Position numbers and translations under genes: made by a program. A DNA stretch of 64,000 nt from Saccharospirillum sp039982735 (lineage in GTDB: Bacteria; Pseudomonadota; Gammaproteobacteria; Pseudomonadales; Natronospirillaceae): NCBI RefSeq assembly GCF_039982735.1, contig NZ_JBDWXV010000008.1, positions 239,281 through 303,280 of the forward strand, given 5' to 3'. Below, in pieces: positions 53,144-63,055 of this stretch; the stretch's first letter is position 1, and the number at the start of each line of letters is the position of its first letter. The notes beneath the pieces were generated by a model. The model had not been told where the DNA came from and ran no database searches. It saw only the letters and a program-made list of their open reading frames with translations.

Positions 53144-54985
53144 ATGCTGAACAAATACCCCCTGTGGAAATACGCCATTATCCTGTCAGTACTGGTGCTA
53201 GGCGTGCTCTACAGCCTGCCCAACCTGTTTCCGGCCGACCCGGCCATCCAGATTCAGGGCGCCGAAGCCGGCGTGCAGATGAACGATACCACCGTACAAC
53301 GCACCGAACGCCTGCTCGATGACGCCAATATCGATCACTTTGGCGCTGAAATTAATGGTCAGTCACTACTGATTCGCCTGAACAGCAACGAAGACCAGCT
53401 CGCTGCCAAGGCCGCTATTCAGCGTGGCTTGGGTGGCAACTATATTGTGGCGCTCAACCTGGCACCAACGACGCCCAACTGGCTGCTGGCTCTTGGCGCT
53501 CAGCCCATGTCGCTGGGCCTCGATCTCTCCGGCGGTGTGCATTTCCTGCTGGAAGTCGATATGGATCGTTTCCTGGAGAGCCGGCTCGCCAGCTACGCTG
53601 CTAACATTCGCACCACCTTCCGCGATGAAAACATCCGCTACCGCGGCGTCGATGTGCTCGATGACGGCTCCATCCAGGTGCTGCTGGCCGATGAGGACTT
53701 CAGAAGCGAAGCCGACACCTGGCTACGCCGCAACCTGCCTGAGTTCCAGCGCTCGGACATCGAATCACGCGGGCTGCCAGGCCTGATCCTGACGCTGACA
53801 GACGAACGCATCGCTGAACTGGAAGACTATGCCGTCAGCCAGAACCAGACCACCCTGAATAACCGGGTGAACGAACTGGGTGTGGCCGAACCGCTGGTTC
53901 AGCGCCAGGGCCGCAACCGCATTGTGGTGGAGCTACCCGGCGTTCAGGACACTGCCCAGGCCAAGAACATCATCGGCAAGGCCGCCAACCTTGAGTTTCG
54001 CCTCGAGTCACGCGATGGCCAGGGCGAGGTGTACCCGTTCCGCGACAGCAACCGTACCGCCATGCTGGAGACCGATGTCATCGTCACCGGCGATAACGTG
54101 ACCGATGCTCGCACCTCCTATGATGAGAACGGCTTGCCCCAGGTCTCGGTGAACCTCGATGGCGACGGCGGCTCCCGTATGGGTCAGACAACCCGTCGCT
54201 CCATCGGTGTACCCATGGGTGTGCTCTTTATTGAGCAGAAGTCCATCCTCGAAGGTTACGAAGAAGTCGACGGCGAACCTGTGCCGATTTACGACTCGGT
54301 CGAAGAGCGTGAAATCATTTCACTGGCCACCATTCGCGGTGCTTTTTCCAACAGCTTTGTGATTACCGGGCTCGATAACGCCCAGGAAGCCTCAGACCTG
54401 GCCCTGCTGCTAAGAGCAGGCGCACTGGCCGCTCCCATGCAGTTTGTGGAAGAGCGGACGGTAGGCCCAAGCCTCGGTGCCGAGAACATTCGCATGGGCA
54501 CCCAGTCGGTCATCATCGGGTTTGCGCTGGTGATCTTGTTCATGCTCGGTTTCTACAAGGTGTTCGGCATTTTTGCCGCTGTAGCACTGAGTGCCAACCT
54601 GGTGCTGATTGTTGCGGTCATGTCGATGATGGGAGCGACCCTGACTCTGCCCGGTATTGCCGGCATCGTACTGACGGTCGGTATGGCGGTGGATGCCAAC
54701 GTGCTGATTTTCAGCCGAATACGTGAAGAAATTGCCGACGGGCGCTCCCCGCAGGCGGCAATAGACGGCGGTTACAAAAGTGCTTTCTCGACCATTTTCG
54801 ATGCCAACCTGACCACCCTGATTGTGGCGGTCATCTTGTTTGCCATCGGTACGGGTCCGGTTAAGGGCTTTGCGATCACGCTCTCGGTCGGCATTGTTAC
54901 CTCTATGTTCACTGCCATCATGCTGACGCGTGCTCTGGCCAACCTGACCTTCGGTGGTCGGGTGGTGAAGAAGCTGCCCATTTAA
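53144..54985 (+). CDS. secD: Protein-export membrane protein SecD
   Basis: 613 residues from ATG 53144 (MLNKYPLWKYAI) with AGGA upstream; the frame opens earlier at 53060. Family marks: SLGLDLSGGVHFLLEVD, LNNRVNELGVAEPLVQRQG, and the six-helix RND-like region with NVLIFSRIREE and DANLTTLIVAVILF. SecD uses the proton gradient with SecF to complete translocation across the inner membrane. Confidence 0.97.
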   Translation: MLNKYPLWKYAIILSVLVLGVLYSLPNLFPADPAIQIQGAEAGVQMNDTTVQRTERLLDDANIDHFGAEINGQSLLIRLNSNEDQLAAKAAIQRGLGGNYIVALNLAPTTPNWLLALGAQPMSLGLDLSGGVHFLLEVDMDRFLESRLASYAANIRTTFRDENIRYRGVDVLDDGSIQVLLADEDFRSEADTWLRRNLPEFQRSDIESRGLPGLILTLTDERIAELEDYAVSQNQTTLNNRVNELGVAEPLVQRQGRNRIVVELPGVQDTAQAKNIIGKAANLEFRLESRDGQGEVYPFRDSNRTAMLETDVIVTGDNVTDARTSYDENGLPQVSVNLDGDGGSRMGQTTRRSIGVPMGVLFIEQKSILEGYEEVDGEPVPIYDSVEEREIISLATIRGAFSNSFVITGLDNAQEASDLALLLRAGALAAPMQFVEERTVGPSLGAENIRMGTQSVIIGFALVILFMLGFYKVFGIFAAVALSANLVLIVAVMSMMGATLTLPGIAGIVLTVGMAVDANVLIFSRIREEIADGRSPQAAIDGGYKSAFSTIFDANLTTLIVAVILFAIGTGPVKGFAITLSVGIVTSMFTAIMLTRALANLTFGGRVVKKLPI

Positions 54986-54995
54986 GGAGCCCGTT

Positions 54996-55964
54996 ATGTC
55001 TGATTTGAAAGTGCTTAATTTTATGGGCTACCGCAAGACACTGGCGGTTGCTTCACTGGTGCTGATACTTGTTTCACTGGGGTCACTGGCCGTTCGGGGG
55101 CTGAATTTCGGTCTCGACTTTACCGGCGGCGCCCAGATCGAAGTCGGTTATGAAGAACCTGCCGATGTCGAAGTCATTCGCAACACCTTGAACGGTGCCG
55201 GTTATCGGGACGTGGTGGTGCAGTATTTCGGCAACAACACCGATGTGCTGATCCGCATGCAGGAAGACAACAACCCGCGCCTGGGTGACGAAGTGCTCGC
55301 CCTGCTGTCGGAAACCCGTAGTGACGTAGAACTGCGCCGGAACGAGTTTGTCGGCCCCCAGGTGGGTGAAGAACTGCGTGAAAACGGCGGCATTGGCATG
55401 CTGGTCGCGCTGGGTGTGGTGATGGTTTACATCGCACTGCGCTTTCAGTTCAAGTTTGCGGTCGGCGCGGTGGCAGCCCTGGTTCACGACGTTGTGATTG
55501 TGCTCGGTTTCTTCTCCATCACACAGATGGCGTTCGACCTTACCGTGCTGGCGGCGATTCTTGCGGTCATCGGTTATTCTCTGAACGACACCATTGTTGT
55601 GGCCGACCGTATTCGGGAAAACTTCCGCATGGTAAGGCGCGATGAAACCGACTACCTGATCAACCTGTCGCTGACCCAGACCCTGGGCCGTACCCTGATC
55701 ACGTCATTAACGACCTTGCTGGTACTGGTTGCTCTGGGCATCTTCGGTGGAGAGCTGATTTTCGGCTTCGCCATGGCACTATCTGTCGGTGTTCTGGTTG
55801 GTACCTATTCTTCGGTTTATGTGTCCGCCAACGTACTGATGGCTCTGGATCTGACCAAACAGGATCTGATGCCACCGGAAAAATCGGACGACCCGGAAGA
55901 GGAAGACATTCCTGCCTGGCTGACCGATGTCGACGACGACGAAACCAGCTCAGAAAAAAGCTGA
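54996..55964 (+). CDS. secF: Protein-export membrane protein SecF
   Basis: 322 residues with AAGGAG upstream. LNFGLDFTGGAQIEVGY and the helix-rich C-terminal half with NDTIVVADRIREN are diagnostic. An acidic C-terminal tail (DDPEEEDIPAWLTDVDDDE) is cytoplasmic. It follows secD after 10 bases. Confidence 0.97.
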   Translation: MSDLKVLNFMGYRKTLAVASLVLILVSLGSLAVRGLNFGLDFTGGAQIEVGYEEPADVEVIRNTLNGAGYRDVVVQYFGNNTDVLIRMQEDNNPRLGDEVLALLSETRSDVELRRNEFVGPQVGEELRENGGIGMLVALGVVMVYIALRFQFKFAVGAVAALVHDVVIVLGFFSITQMAFDLTVLAAILAVIGYSLNDTIVVADRIRENFRMVRRDETDYLINLSLTQTLGRTLITSLTTLLVLVALGIFGGELIFGFAMALSVGVLVGTYSSVYVSANVLMALDLTKQDLMPPEKSDDPEEEDIPAWLTDVDDDETSSEKS

Positions 55965-55972
55965 GGTCTGCG

Positions 55973-55998
55973 GCGCCCTCGTTCCAGGAGGGCGCTTT
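55973..55998 (+). terminator. Terminator after secF
   Basis: GCGCCCTC and GAGGGCGC form a perfect 8-bp stem with a 7-base loop, followed by TTT, 9 bases after the secF stop. Confidence 0.7.
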
Positions 55999-56105
55999 CA
56001 ACGCACCAACTCGATTTTCCCCACCGGTTTCGGTAAGGTTCCCAGTCTTATCGTTTTCTCCCATAACCACCGATAACGGCCACCCAAAGGCGACTGAAGA
56101 CACCC

Positions 56106-57119
56106 ATGAGCAAGACGCGCGTACTGACCGGCATTACCACCACAGGCATTCCGCATCTGGGCAACTACGCGGGCGCCATTCGCCCCGCCATTGAAGCCAG
56201 CCGCGATGCCAACACCGAATCCTTCCTGTTTCTGGCGGATTACCACGCCCTGATCAAGTGCCAGGAACCCGAGCGGGTAAGAGAATCCGTGCGGGCCATT
56301 GCCGCCACCTGGCTGGCCTGCGGCCTCGACCCGGACCGGGTGACCTTCTATCGCCAAACTGATGTGCCCGAAGTTACCGAACTGACCTGGGTGCTGACCA
56401 CCGTTACCGCCAAAGGCCTGATGAACCGGGCACACGCTTACAAGGCGGCGGTGCAGGATAACATCAACGACGATAACGCTGATCCGGACCGGGGCATCAC
56501 CATGGGGCTGTTCAGCTACCCGATTCTGATGGCGGCCGACATTCTGATGTTCAACGGCGAAAAAATCCCCGTCGGCAAAGACCAGACCCAGCACATTGAA
56601 ATGGCCCGCGACATCGCCCAGCGCTTTAACTACCTCTATGGCGATACCTTTTCATTGCCGGAAGCGGTCATTGAAGAATCCGGCATGATTCTGCCGGGCC
56701 TCGACGGTCGCAAGATGTCCAAGAGCTACAACAACACCATCCCGTTGTTCGAAGGCGAAAAGAAGTTCCGCAAGCTGATCAACAAGATCAAGACCAACCT
56801 GCTGGAACCGGGCGAACCCAAAGACCCGAACGATTCAGCCCTGTTCGATATCTATTCAGCCTTTGCTTCGCCAGACCAGGTCGCCGACATGCGTACTCAG
56901 TATGCCAACGGCATTGCCTGGGGCGAGATGAAGAAAGTGCTGTTTGAACTGCTTAACGAAGAACTCAAAGACAAGCGCGACACCTACAACCAGTTGATGG
57001 ACGACCCGGCTCAACTGGATGCCATTCTGGCCCGGGGTGCGGAAAAAGCACGCGACTATTCAGCCCCCCTGATGGCCGATGTGCGCAAGAAAGTGGGCAT
57101 TGGCCCCATCGCGGGTTGA
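56106..57119 (+). CDS. trpS: Tryptophanyl-tRNA synthetase
   Basis: 337 residues, class I synthetase. HIGH-type motif at the N-terminus (TGIPHLGNYAGAI) and KMSKS in DGRKMSKSYNN. It charges tRNA-Trp with tryptophan. Length is typical of a bacterial TrpRS. It stands alone after the secF terminator. Confidence 0.96.
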   Translation: MSKTRVLTGITTTGIPHLGNYAGAIRPAIEASRDANTESFLFLADYHALIKCQEPERVRESVRAIAATWLACGLDPDRVTFYRQTDVPEVTELTWVLTTVTAKGLMNRAHAYKAAVQDNINDDNADPDRGITMGLFSYPILMAADILMFNGEKIPVGKDQTQHIEMARDIAQRFNYLYGDTFSLPEAVIEESGMILPGLDGRKMSKSYNNTIPLFEGEKKFRKLINKIKTNLLEPGEPKDPNDSALFDIYSAFASPDQVADMRTQYANGIAWGEMKKVLFELLNEELKDKRDTYNQLMDDPAQLDAILARGAEKARDYSAPLMADVRKKVGIGPIAG

Positions 57120-57183
57120 TGGTCCGGTGCCCGGTAGAGGAGGCCCTGGCAACAGGTACACCGCCAAACCGGGCATCACATTC

Positions 57184-57711
57184 CTACAGTGCAAGGCTCC
57201 TCGATTCTCCCGCATAAACGGGCAAGGCTGACTTGCCCGTGTGATCACGCTGTGCCACATGGCCGATGATGGCCTTCACCTCGCTGACTTCTGCGGGAGC
57301 CACATCGATCATCATTAGGGTGCGGCCGCATTCAATATCGTCGTGAAAGCCCGCCAAATGATGGTTTTCCTGGTTCAACCCGATCAGACAGCCGGCCCAG
57401 CCCAGCAACAGACCAAATAACAGCACCAGTGCCAACTGGCCGCTCATATCGGCCGGTGCCAGCCCAAGGCTGCTGGTAAACATCAGCGTTAACAGGCCAA
57501 GCACCAGACCCAACACAAGCCCCTGGCTACCGCGGTGCAGAATGTCCTGCCGTGCCAGATAGGAAGCACTCTTCAACTGATGCACAGACAGACCTACTTC
57601 GTCCTGGCTGAGTACCTGAACATAGGTGTGGTGCAACGGGTAGTGGGCCAATTCCATGGCAATGTGTTCGGCGTGCTCGATGTCATCCGTGAGGTAATAG
57701 AGACGTTTCAT
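57184..57711 (-). CDS. Small inner-membrane protein of unknown function
   Basis: 175 residues from ATG 57711 (MKRLYYLTDDIEHAE), with GGAGG upstream. Two central membrane helices (LVLGLVLGLLTLMFTSSLGL and LALVLLFGLLLGWAGCLIGL) are flanked by soluble parts. The C-terminal segment (HDDIECGRTLMMIDVAPAEVSEVKAIIG) resembles the alpha/beta fold of small stress-associated membrane proteins. Divergent from the glycosyltransferase gene. Confidence 0.75.
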   Translation of the reverse strand: MKRLYYLTDDIEHAEHIAMELAHYPLHHTYVQVLSQDEVGLSVHQLKSASYLARQDILHRGSQGLVLGLVLGLLTLMFTSSLGLAPADMSGQLALVLLFGLLLGWAGCLIGLNQENHHLAGFHDDIECGRTLMMIDVAPAEVSEVKAIIGHVAQRDHTGKSALPVYAGESRSLAL

Positions 57712-57804
57712 AACGACCTCCATCCTAACGCGGAGCTGGACGTAAGGTTGTACCGCGTTTACCCTCGCGATTCCGTTTTTGTTGGTGAGCGTTTGTCACA
57801 ACAG

Positions 57805-59073
57805 ATGACCAGTACTTCAAGTAGTTTCTCAAGTAAGACCGCCCTGCTCATTGCCAAAAACTGGCCAGAGCCCGCGTCAACCGCGGCCGGGCGACGCACG
57901 CTGGACGTTCTGGACCTGTGCCGGGAAGCCGGTTACCAGGTGCACATTGCCAGCCCGGCCGAGCCCTCCCCATTTCAACAGAGCCTCTCGGATCTCGGGT
58001 ACCAGGCACACTCCATCGCCGTCAACGACAGCCATTTCGATACCTGGGTAGCCTCGCTAGACCCCCAACTGGTGATCTACGACCGGTTTGTGATGGAAGA
58101 ACAGTTTGGCTGGCGTGTGCGGGAGCAGTGCCCCAATGCCGCCACCCTGCTCGACACCAGCGACTTTCACACCTTGCGCGAGGCCCGGCAGCAGGCCATA
58201 CGCCAGCGTGACCGGGAGGATACTCGTCCTCCCTACCCGCCACTTGACCTGTTTACCGCCACAGCAGAGCGTGAACTGGCTGCCATGGCCCGCTGTGACC
58301 GGGTATTGATGATCTCTCAGGTTGAAATTGAGCTTCTGCAGTCGGTGTTTGCTCTTCCTGCAGAGCGCTTGTTGTACCTTCCCTTTCTTATCTCCGAGTT
58401 GCCTGACGCCGGTGAATGGCGCGGCTACAAAGACCGCCAACACCTGATGATGATCGGCGGGTTCAAGCACGCCCCCAACAAAGACGCTGCGCTCTGGTTC
58501 AAGCAAGCCATCTGGCCACTCGTCAGACGCCAACTGCCCGATGTTGAATGCCATGTCTACGGCGCCTACGCTGACCACACCGTTCAGCAGTGGCATGCTC
58601 CCAAGCAGGGGTTCGTTATCAAAGGCCGGTGCGACGATGCACTTGAGACGCTGGCTCGATACCGCCTGAATGTGGCCCCACTGCGCTTTGGCGCCGGCCA
58701 GAAAGGCAAAATTCTGGAAGGCTGGTTAACCGGTACCCCCACCGTCACCACCCATATCGGGGCAGAATCGATGGCCGCAGAGGATGCGTTCGGCTACCCG
58801 CTCAGCGATGACCCCGAACGCATCGCCGACACCCTGGTTCAGTTGTATCGCAATGCAGATAACTGGAAATCGGTGCAAAGCTGTGGGTTACAGGCACTGG
58901 AAAACGGCTTTCTGAGAGACGACCACGCACCGGGGTTTATCGAGGCATTACACCAGCTGCAAACCAACCTCACCAATATACGCCATCGCAACCTCTGGGG
59001 GCGCGTACTCTGGCATTCACAACACCGGGCAACCGAGTATATGAGCCGTTGGATTGAGGCAAAAAACCGTTGA
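57805..59073 (+). CDS. GT-B-fold glycosyltransferase (GT4-like)
   Basis: 422 residues from ATG 57805; the frame is open from 57535 but would overlap the divergent gene. The C-terminal half has the GT4 pattern MIGGFKHAPNKDAALWF, then LPDVECHVYGAY, and PLRFGAGQKGKILEGWLTGTPTVTT with the nucleotide-sugar site. N-terminal acceptor domain about 1-190. Acceptor unknown; a cell-surface polysaccharide or protein is likely. No neighbouring sugar genes. Confidence 0.8.
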   Translation: MTSTSSSFSSKTALLIAKNWPEPASTAAGRRTLDVLDLCREAGYQVHIASPAEPSPFQQSLSDLGYQAHSIAVNDSHFDTWVASLDPQLVIYDRFVMEEQFGWRVREQCPNAATLLDTSDFHTLREARQQAIRQRDREDTRPPYPPLDLFTATAERELAAMARCDRVLMISQVEIELLQSVFALPAERLLYLPFLISELPDAGEWRGYKDRQHLMMIGGFKHAPNKDAALWFKQAIWPLVRRQLPDVECHVYGAYADHTVQQWHAPKQGFVIKGRCDDALETLARYRLNVAPLRFGAGQKGKILEGWLTGTPTVTTHIGAESMAAEDAFGYPLSDDPERIADTLVQLYRNADNWKSVQSCGLQALENGFLRDDHAPGFIEALHQLQTNLTNIRHRNLWGRVLWHSQHRATEYMSRWIEAKNR

Positions 59074-59221
59074 TCTTTTAACGGGCGATTCTGCCAATTT
59101 ACTCTTACCTGCCGTTAAAAACTCATCTACAGATTCGACGAAACCCTTTCGAGACCAGGGTCACACCTCGAATACTGGTATTTGTTACACTGGCGCCACA
59201 TCGTAAAAAGGATTTTTATTA

Positions 59222-60181
59222 ATGAAGCCCGCTATCCCAGCGCTGTTGCCAGCACTGATCACCCTCCCCTTACTGGCTTCCTGCCAGCAAACGGACTACC
59301 CACCCGAGGTTGAAGAACTGATAGAAAAGACGCTCGACAACATGGTCTATGTGGAAGGCGGCAGCTTTATGATGGGAGACATAGGCTACGAAATCCCGGA
59401 GGACGAGCCTGGCGGCACCTGGGTAACCATGGAAGATGGCCGTGAAAGCTATCGAAAACCCTTTGGATGCTCGGCCAGTTGTTACCCGGTGCATAAGGTG
59501 ACATTGACCGGGTATTACATTAATAAGTTCGAAACGACCTATGGCGAATATGATGTTTATACAGAGGCGAATGGACTGCCGTTGGTTCATGAAGAAAGAC
59601 GAGGGAGATCTCCAGCGATTCAGCCCGAGAAACCCGTTTATATTGGTGTCGACTGGTACAGCGCACAAAACTACTGCCAATGGCTAGGCGAGTTAACAGG
59701 CCTGGAAATAGATCTACCTACAGAAGCCCAATGGGAGTATGCAGCTCGTAGCCGCGGGAAACCAGTGCGATTTGCGACCGACAACGGAGAGATGGAGCCC
59801 GGTCGCAACTATCGAGCGCATGGCCTTGGAAGAACCTTTGATCCCGACCCACCTGGAACCCATCCACCCAACCCTCTGGGTCTCTATGACATGACCGGCA
59901 ATGTCAATGAGTGGGTTCGAGACTGGTATCATATTCGATATTATGAGCAATCACCTGAGGTGGATCCGCAAGGGCCTGAATACGACAACCTATACTCAAC
60001 CCTTAAAGTATCTCGTGGCTTTGGCTTGGCCAATTCTGACTGGAATGCCAATCTAGTGTTTCGACGCCTGCCAACAGACCCTGAGAATGATGGCGGTGGC
60101 GAAGGCTTTCGGTGCGCCATTCATAGTAACTTAGACTTACCTACGCTGTCGGACCTACCGGTTGAAGGGATTAACCGTTAA
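59222..60181 (+). CDS. SUMF1/FGE-fold lipoprotein
   Basis: 319 residues with a lipoprotein signal (hydrophobic core then LLASC, lipidated Cys20). The sulfatase-modifying-factor domain is visible: MVYVEGGSFMMGD, HKVTLTGYYINKFETTYGEYDVY, LPTEAQWEYAARS, GLYDMTGNVNEWVRDWY and FRCAIHS near the end. True formylglycine-generating activity needs specific Cys residues that were not confirmed; many family members bind ligands or have other roles. It is convergent with, and overlaps by 27 bases, the VgrG-linked 966-residue gene. Periplasmic/outer-membrane location fits an immunity or accessory role (inference). Confidence 0.83.
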   Translation: MKPAIPALLPALITLPLLASCQQTDYPPEVEELIEKTLDNMVYVEGGSFMMGDIGYEIPEDEPGGTWVTMEDGRESYRKPFGCSASCYPVHKVTLTGYYINKFETTYGEYDVYTEANGLPLVHEERRGRSPAIQPEKPVYIGVDWYSAQNYCQWLGELTGLEIDLPTEAQWEYAARSRGKPVRFATDNGEMEPGRNYRAHGLGRTFDPDPPGTHPPNPLGLYDMTGNVNEWVRDWYHIRYYEQSPEVDPQGPEYDNLYSTLKVSRGFGLANSDWNANLVFRRLPTDPENDGGGEGFRCAIHSNLDLPTLSDLPVEGINR

Positions 60182-63055
60182 ATCATTGAGTGAGCAGGTA
60201 CATTGACTGACATCCGGTAAAGAGTCCCACCAATTAGCCAAACCCTCAAGGTCTTCTCGATCGCTCATGTATCTCATGAGTGCTTGTTGCGCGTCTGAAG
60301 CATCCTGGCATCGCTGACTAAGGCTTCGTCCACTCCTCGACTCCCCCAGCGTATGCTCCAGCACTTCAAGGTACTCGCGTTTTGTTTCAACACCTTGTCT
60401 CAGCAAGTGCAACACGGCGCGCTCGCGAGGCTGGTCCATATCGATGCCGACTCCAAAACTCCAATCTCGCCAGATGTGCCTGGGCTCATTGATCAGGCGA
60501 TAAAGAATCCTACCCTTCACCTCCGGTGGAGCATACTTAAGCTCAACAGAATATTGGCTAATGTATTGAATGAGCGCGTGCAATGACTCCGAATTTTCTT
60601 CATAGGCATAAAAATCATCACCAAAAGACTGAACGCGATCCAACAGTGAAATGGCCTGATATGCAATCTCAGCACCTGCTCGCAATTGCAGCCCCGGAAA
60701 CCAGTACCCTTTATTTATCAATTCATATGACCAGGCTACAAAACGGTCATATACGCCGTCTTCAAACATATCCACCCAATTAAAATCCTGACTCAGAAGT
60801 TGATGATGGACGAGGCTAATAAAGTTCCAGACCTGCTTTGCATCTACAGTTGCTTCGAACTTACCACCAACACCAGGGCCTAAACACAGCGAAGCTTCCA
60901 GTTTGATGACAAATCGTTTTATTTCTCGATCAAAGCCCACTTTGAATTTCCCATTCAAGGCTAAACCGACATGTCCACTAACCAAATAGCCTACCGTTCC
61001 CAGGGCGAGGAAGTCCTGACCTTCACCCTGTTGCGACTGCTCATCGCCCTGGGGTTGCTTCCAGTCCAATTCTGCCGCCAGGCCCGCTTCAATTTTAGCG
61101 CCGATAAAAGCCTCTGCCTGAGCGCCGCCAACTGAAGTAGACGCTTGCTCGCGGTTACCTTCTTGCACGTCGTCTTTATTCGCCAGAGTGAGCTCACCGC
61201 CACTCACATCGACCGAGACTTCAGCAGCCAGACTCAAATTGACCCCAGCAAAGCCGCTGACCTGACCTTCAAATTTGGCCCGCATATGACCCAAGTCTAG
61301 CTTTCGATCAACAGTCTCTACCGTCTCTTCCACTGCTTCCAGAACAACAAACTCTACCCGCCGATTCATACGTTCTTGGGTTTCAACGTTAATAACGGGC
61401 TCCAACTCGCCTCTGGGTATCAGATAGGTCATTGCAAAGGCCTGATCCGTCAGCTGTGGTAGCAAGTGATTACCTAGCAAAGCAAAGCGATTTTCACACC
61501 CTTCAAAGTAGCGTTGAATCAGATTATGAGGCGGGTCACTTTCCTGACCGCTGGAATGTTCGATCATGTATTGGCGTTCAGTCTCGCCCCAATAGCCCAG
61601 CTCAAACATCCCGACCCAGGGGGTAGGGTTGCGAGTCAGCAGTCCGTAGGCGACCTGCGCCCGGCGAAGGCTCAATGCCTGGTTGTAGTCATTTTCACCC
61701 ACCAAGTCGGTATGGCCGAGAATCATGAGTTTGTATCGATCGTTCAGTGTTCTTTTCAGTAGCCCCCAGTGCCCAAAAGCTGACACCAGTTCACCGACTT
61801 GATACAACCGCATGAACTCGGAATTAGTATCAAAATGTACGTTGTCGGGCAAACAGCGGTCGAATACAGCCCAACGGTGTGAGCGTGTTTTTACCCTGAC
61901 TCTGGGCCCAACGGGCAGCCCTTCTTCATGAGGGTAATAAACCGAGCCCTCCAAACGTGCTTCCGCCAGGGCAAATTCGAATTCTGCCTTGGCTTCTCCG
62001 GCAAGAACGCCTTTCAAGGGATCAAAGTTAGCGCTTACCGTAACCCCTTTGGAATATCGCATCAGATTAGCTTCTGCACTGGCGGTCCAACGTGCAGGTG
62101 GCAAGGGCTTTTCGGCTACAATGTCGGCCAGTCGCTGGCGAGCAGCGATGTTATCGTCATCACTAACTGCGTCATAATTCACGCCGTTTATCGGACTGTC
62201 ATCTTGCCATATCTGCTGGCAAAGCACTTTTGCACGACCAAATAGTTCATGCGAAAAGGGATCTTCTTTCAAATATTTCACTGCTCGTTCATGCTGGCTT
62301 TGATACTGCTGTGTTTGCCAGTTCAAGGTTTTGTTCCATTCAGCAATCACGCTATCCAGGGCTTCCAGCTCGTCATTCAGTAAGCTGGCAATGGCCGGGC
62401 TGACGGCGTTGGCCAGAACGCGCGTGGGGACCTGCCCTGTTTCATCGACCAGCTTCCATTCGGCTTTAATGCTTGCGCTGGTTTCGGTAAACGCATTCTT
62501 GAACTTCGATGCATCGATATTGCCATCGGCATCACGGAAAGATTTAAAGGCGTTTTCCGCATCGGGTTCGTCAACCAGCCGGAAGAACCTGTTCCTGTCT
62601 GCCGCATCCAGAATATTACCGGGCACAAACCGCACCTGGCCTGCGGTTTCTATGGAATGCAGTTCATACCAGGTGTTAGCACCGGCGCCAGAGCCGCTGG
62701 ATAGCGCCTCCAGTCTATCCCTTAAAGCCGCCTTGGCGGCTCTGACGGTTATTTTTGCTCTGTTGATGCCTCGGCCTTCTTCTTGAGCGCGTAGCTTGTG
62801 TTGTTGAGCGTCGTTCAGAGCTTCGACCAACGCATCCAGTTCGGCGGTCTCTGTATCGATGATTTCGCAATCACATTGATCCAATGCAACCAGCGCCTGA
62901 TGCTCGGGTGAAAACATCAGGGTTTTCAGCTTCGGTGCTTCGCACGCAATGTCGATTTCAACGGTACCGTTACCAGGCGTTAGTAAATAGGTGTGTACCG
63001 CTTTCGCAGTTGAACCGGCATCGGCACTGGTTGAACCCTGAGTGGTCAAGTCCAT
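60155..63055 (-). CDS. VgrG-linked 966-residue protein with OmpA-like domain; candidate type VI secretion effector
   Basis: An N-terminal coiled-coil-rich part (about 1-330) precedes a beta-rich segment (330-400). An OmpA-like peptidoglycan-binding domain lies at about 405-572 (VHFDTNSEFMRL, GHTDLVGENDYNQALSLRRA, MNRRVEFVV). A glycine/alanine-rich region of about 220 residues follows (SGFAGVNLSLAAEVSVDVSG, GHVGLALNGKFKVGF, CLGPGVGGKFEATVD), looking membrane-interacting, then a helical C-terminal tail. No signal peptide. It starts 10 bases inside the vgrG 3' end, so it is probably delivered with VgrG. Toxic activity is not identified. Confidence 0.72.
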   Translation of the reverse strand: MDLTTQGSTSADAGSTAKAVHTYLLTPGNGTVEIDIACEAPKLKTLMFSPEHQALVALDQCDCEIIDTETAELDALVEALNDAQQHKLRAQEEGRGINRAKITVRAAKAALRDRLEALSSGSGAGANTWYELHSIETAGQVRFVPGNILDAADRNRFFRLVDEPDAENAFKSFRDADGNIDASKFKNAFTETSASIKAEWKLVDETGQVPTRVLANAVSPAIASLLNDELEALDSVIAEWNKTLNWQTQQYQSQHERAVKYLKEDPFSHELFGRAKVLCQQIWQDDSPINGVNYDAVSDDDNIAARQRLADIVAEKPLPPARWTASAEANLMRYSKGVTVSANFDPLKGVLAGEAKAEFEFALAEARLEGSVYYPHEEGLPVGPRVRVKTRSHRWAVFDRCLPDNVHFDTNSEFMRLYQVGELVSAFGHWGLLKRTLNDRYKLMILGHTDLVGENDYNQALSLRRAQVAYGLLTRNPTPWVGMFELGYWGETERQYMIEHSSGQESDPPHNLIQRYFEGCENRFALLGNHLLPQLTDQAFAMTYLIPRGELEPVINVETQERMNRRVEFVVLEAVEETVETVDRKLDLGHMRAKFEGQVSGFAGVNLSLAAEVSVDVSGGELTLANKDDVQEGNREQASTSVGGAQAEAFIGAKIEAGLAAELDWKQPQGDEQSQQGEGQDFLALGTVGYLVSGHVGLALNGKFKVGFDREIKRFVIKLEASLCLGPGVGGKFEATVDAKQVWNFISLVHHQLLSQDFNWVDMFEDGVYDRFVAWSYELINKGYWFPGLQLRAGAEIAYQAISLLDRVQSFGDDFYAYEENSESLHALIQYISQYSVELKYAPPEVKGRILYRLINEPRHIWRDWSFGVGIDMDQPRERAVLHLLRQGVETKREYLEVLEHTLGESRSGRSLSQRCQDASDAQQALMRYMSDREDLEGLANWWDSLPDVSQCTCSLNDLTVNPFNR

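Noticed and set aside
57535..57804. N-terminal extension of the glycosyltransferase
   Set aside because: It overlaps the divergent membrane-protein gene and its start; ATG 57805 begins a family-like product.
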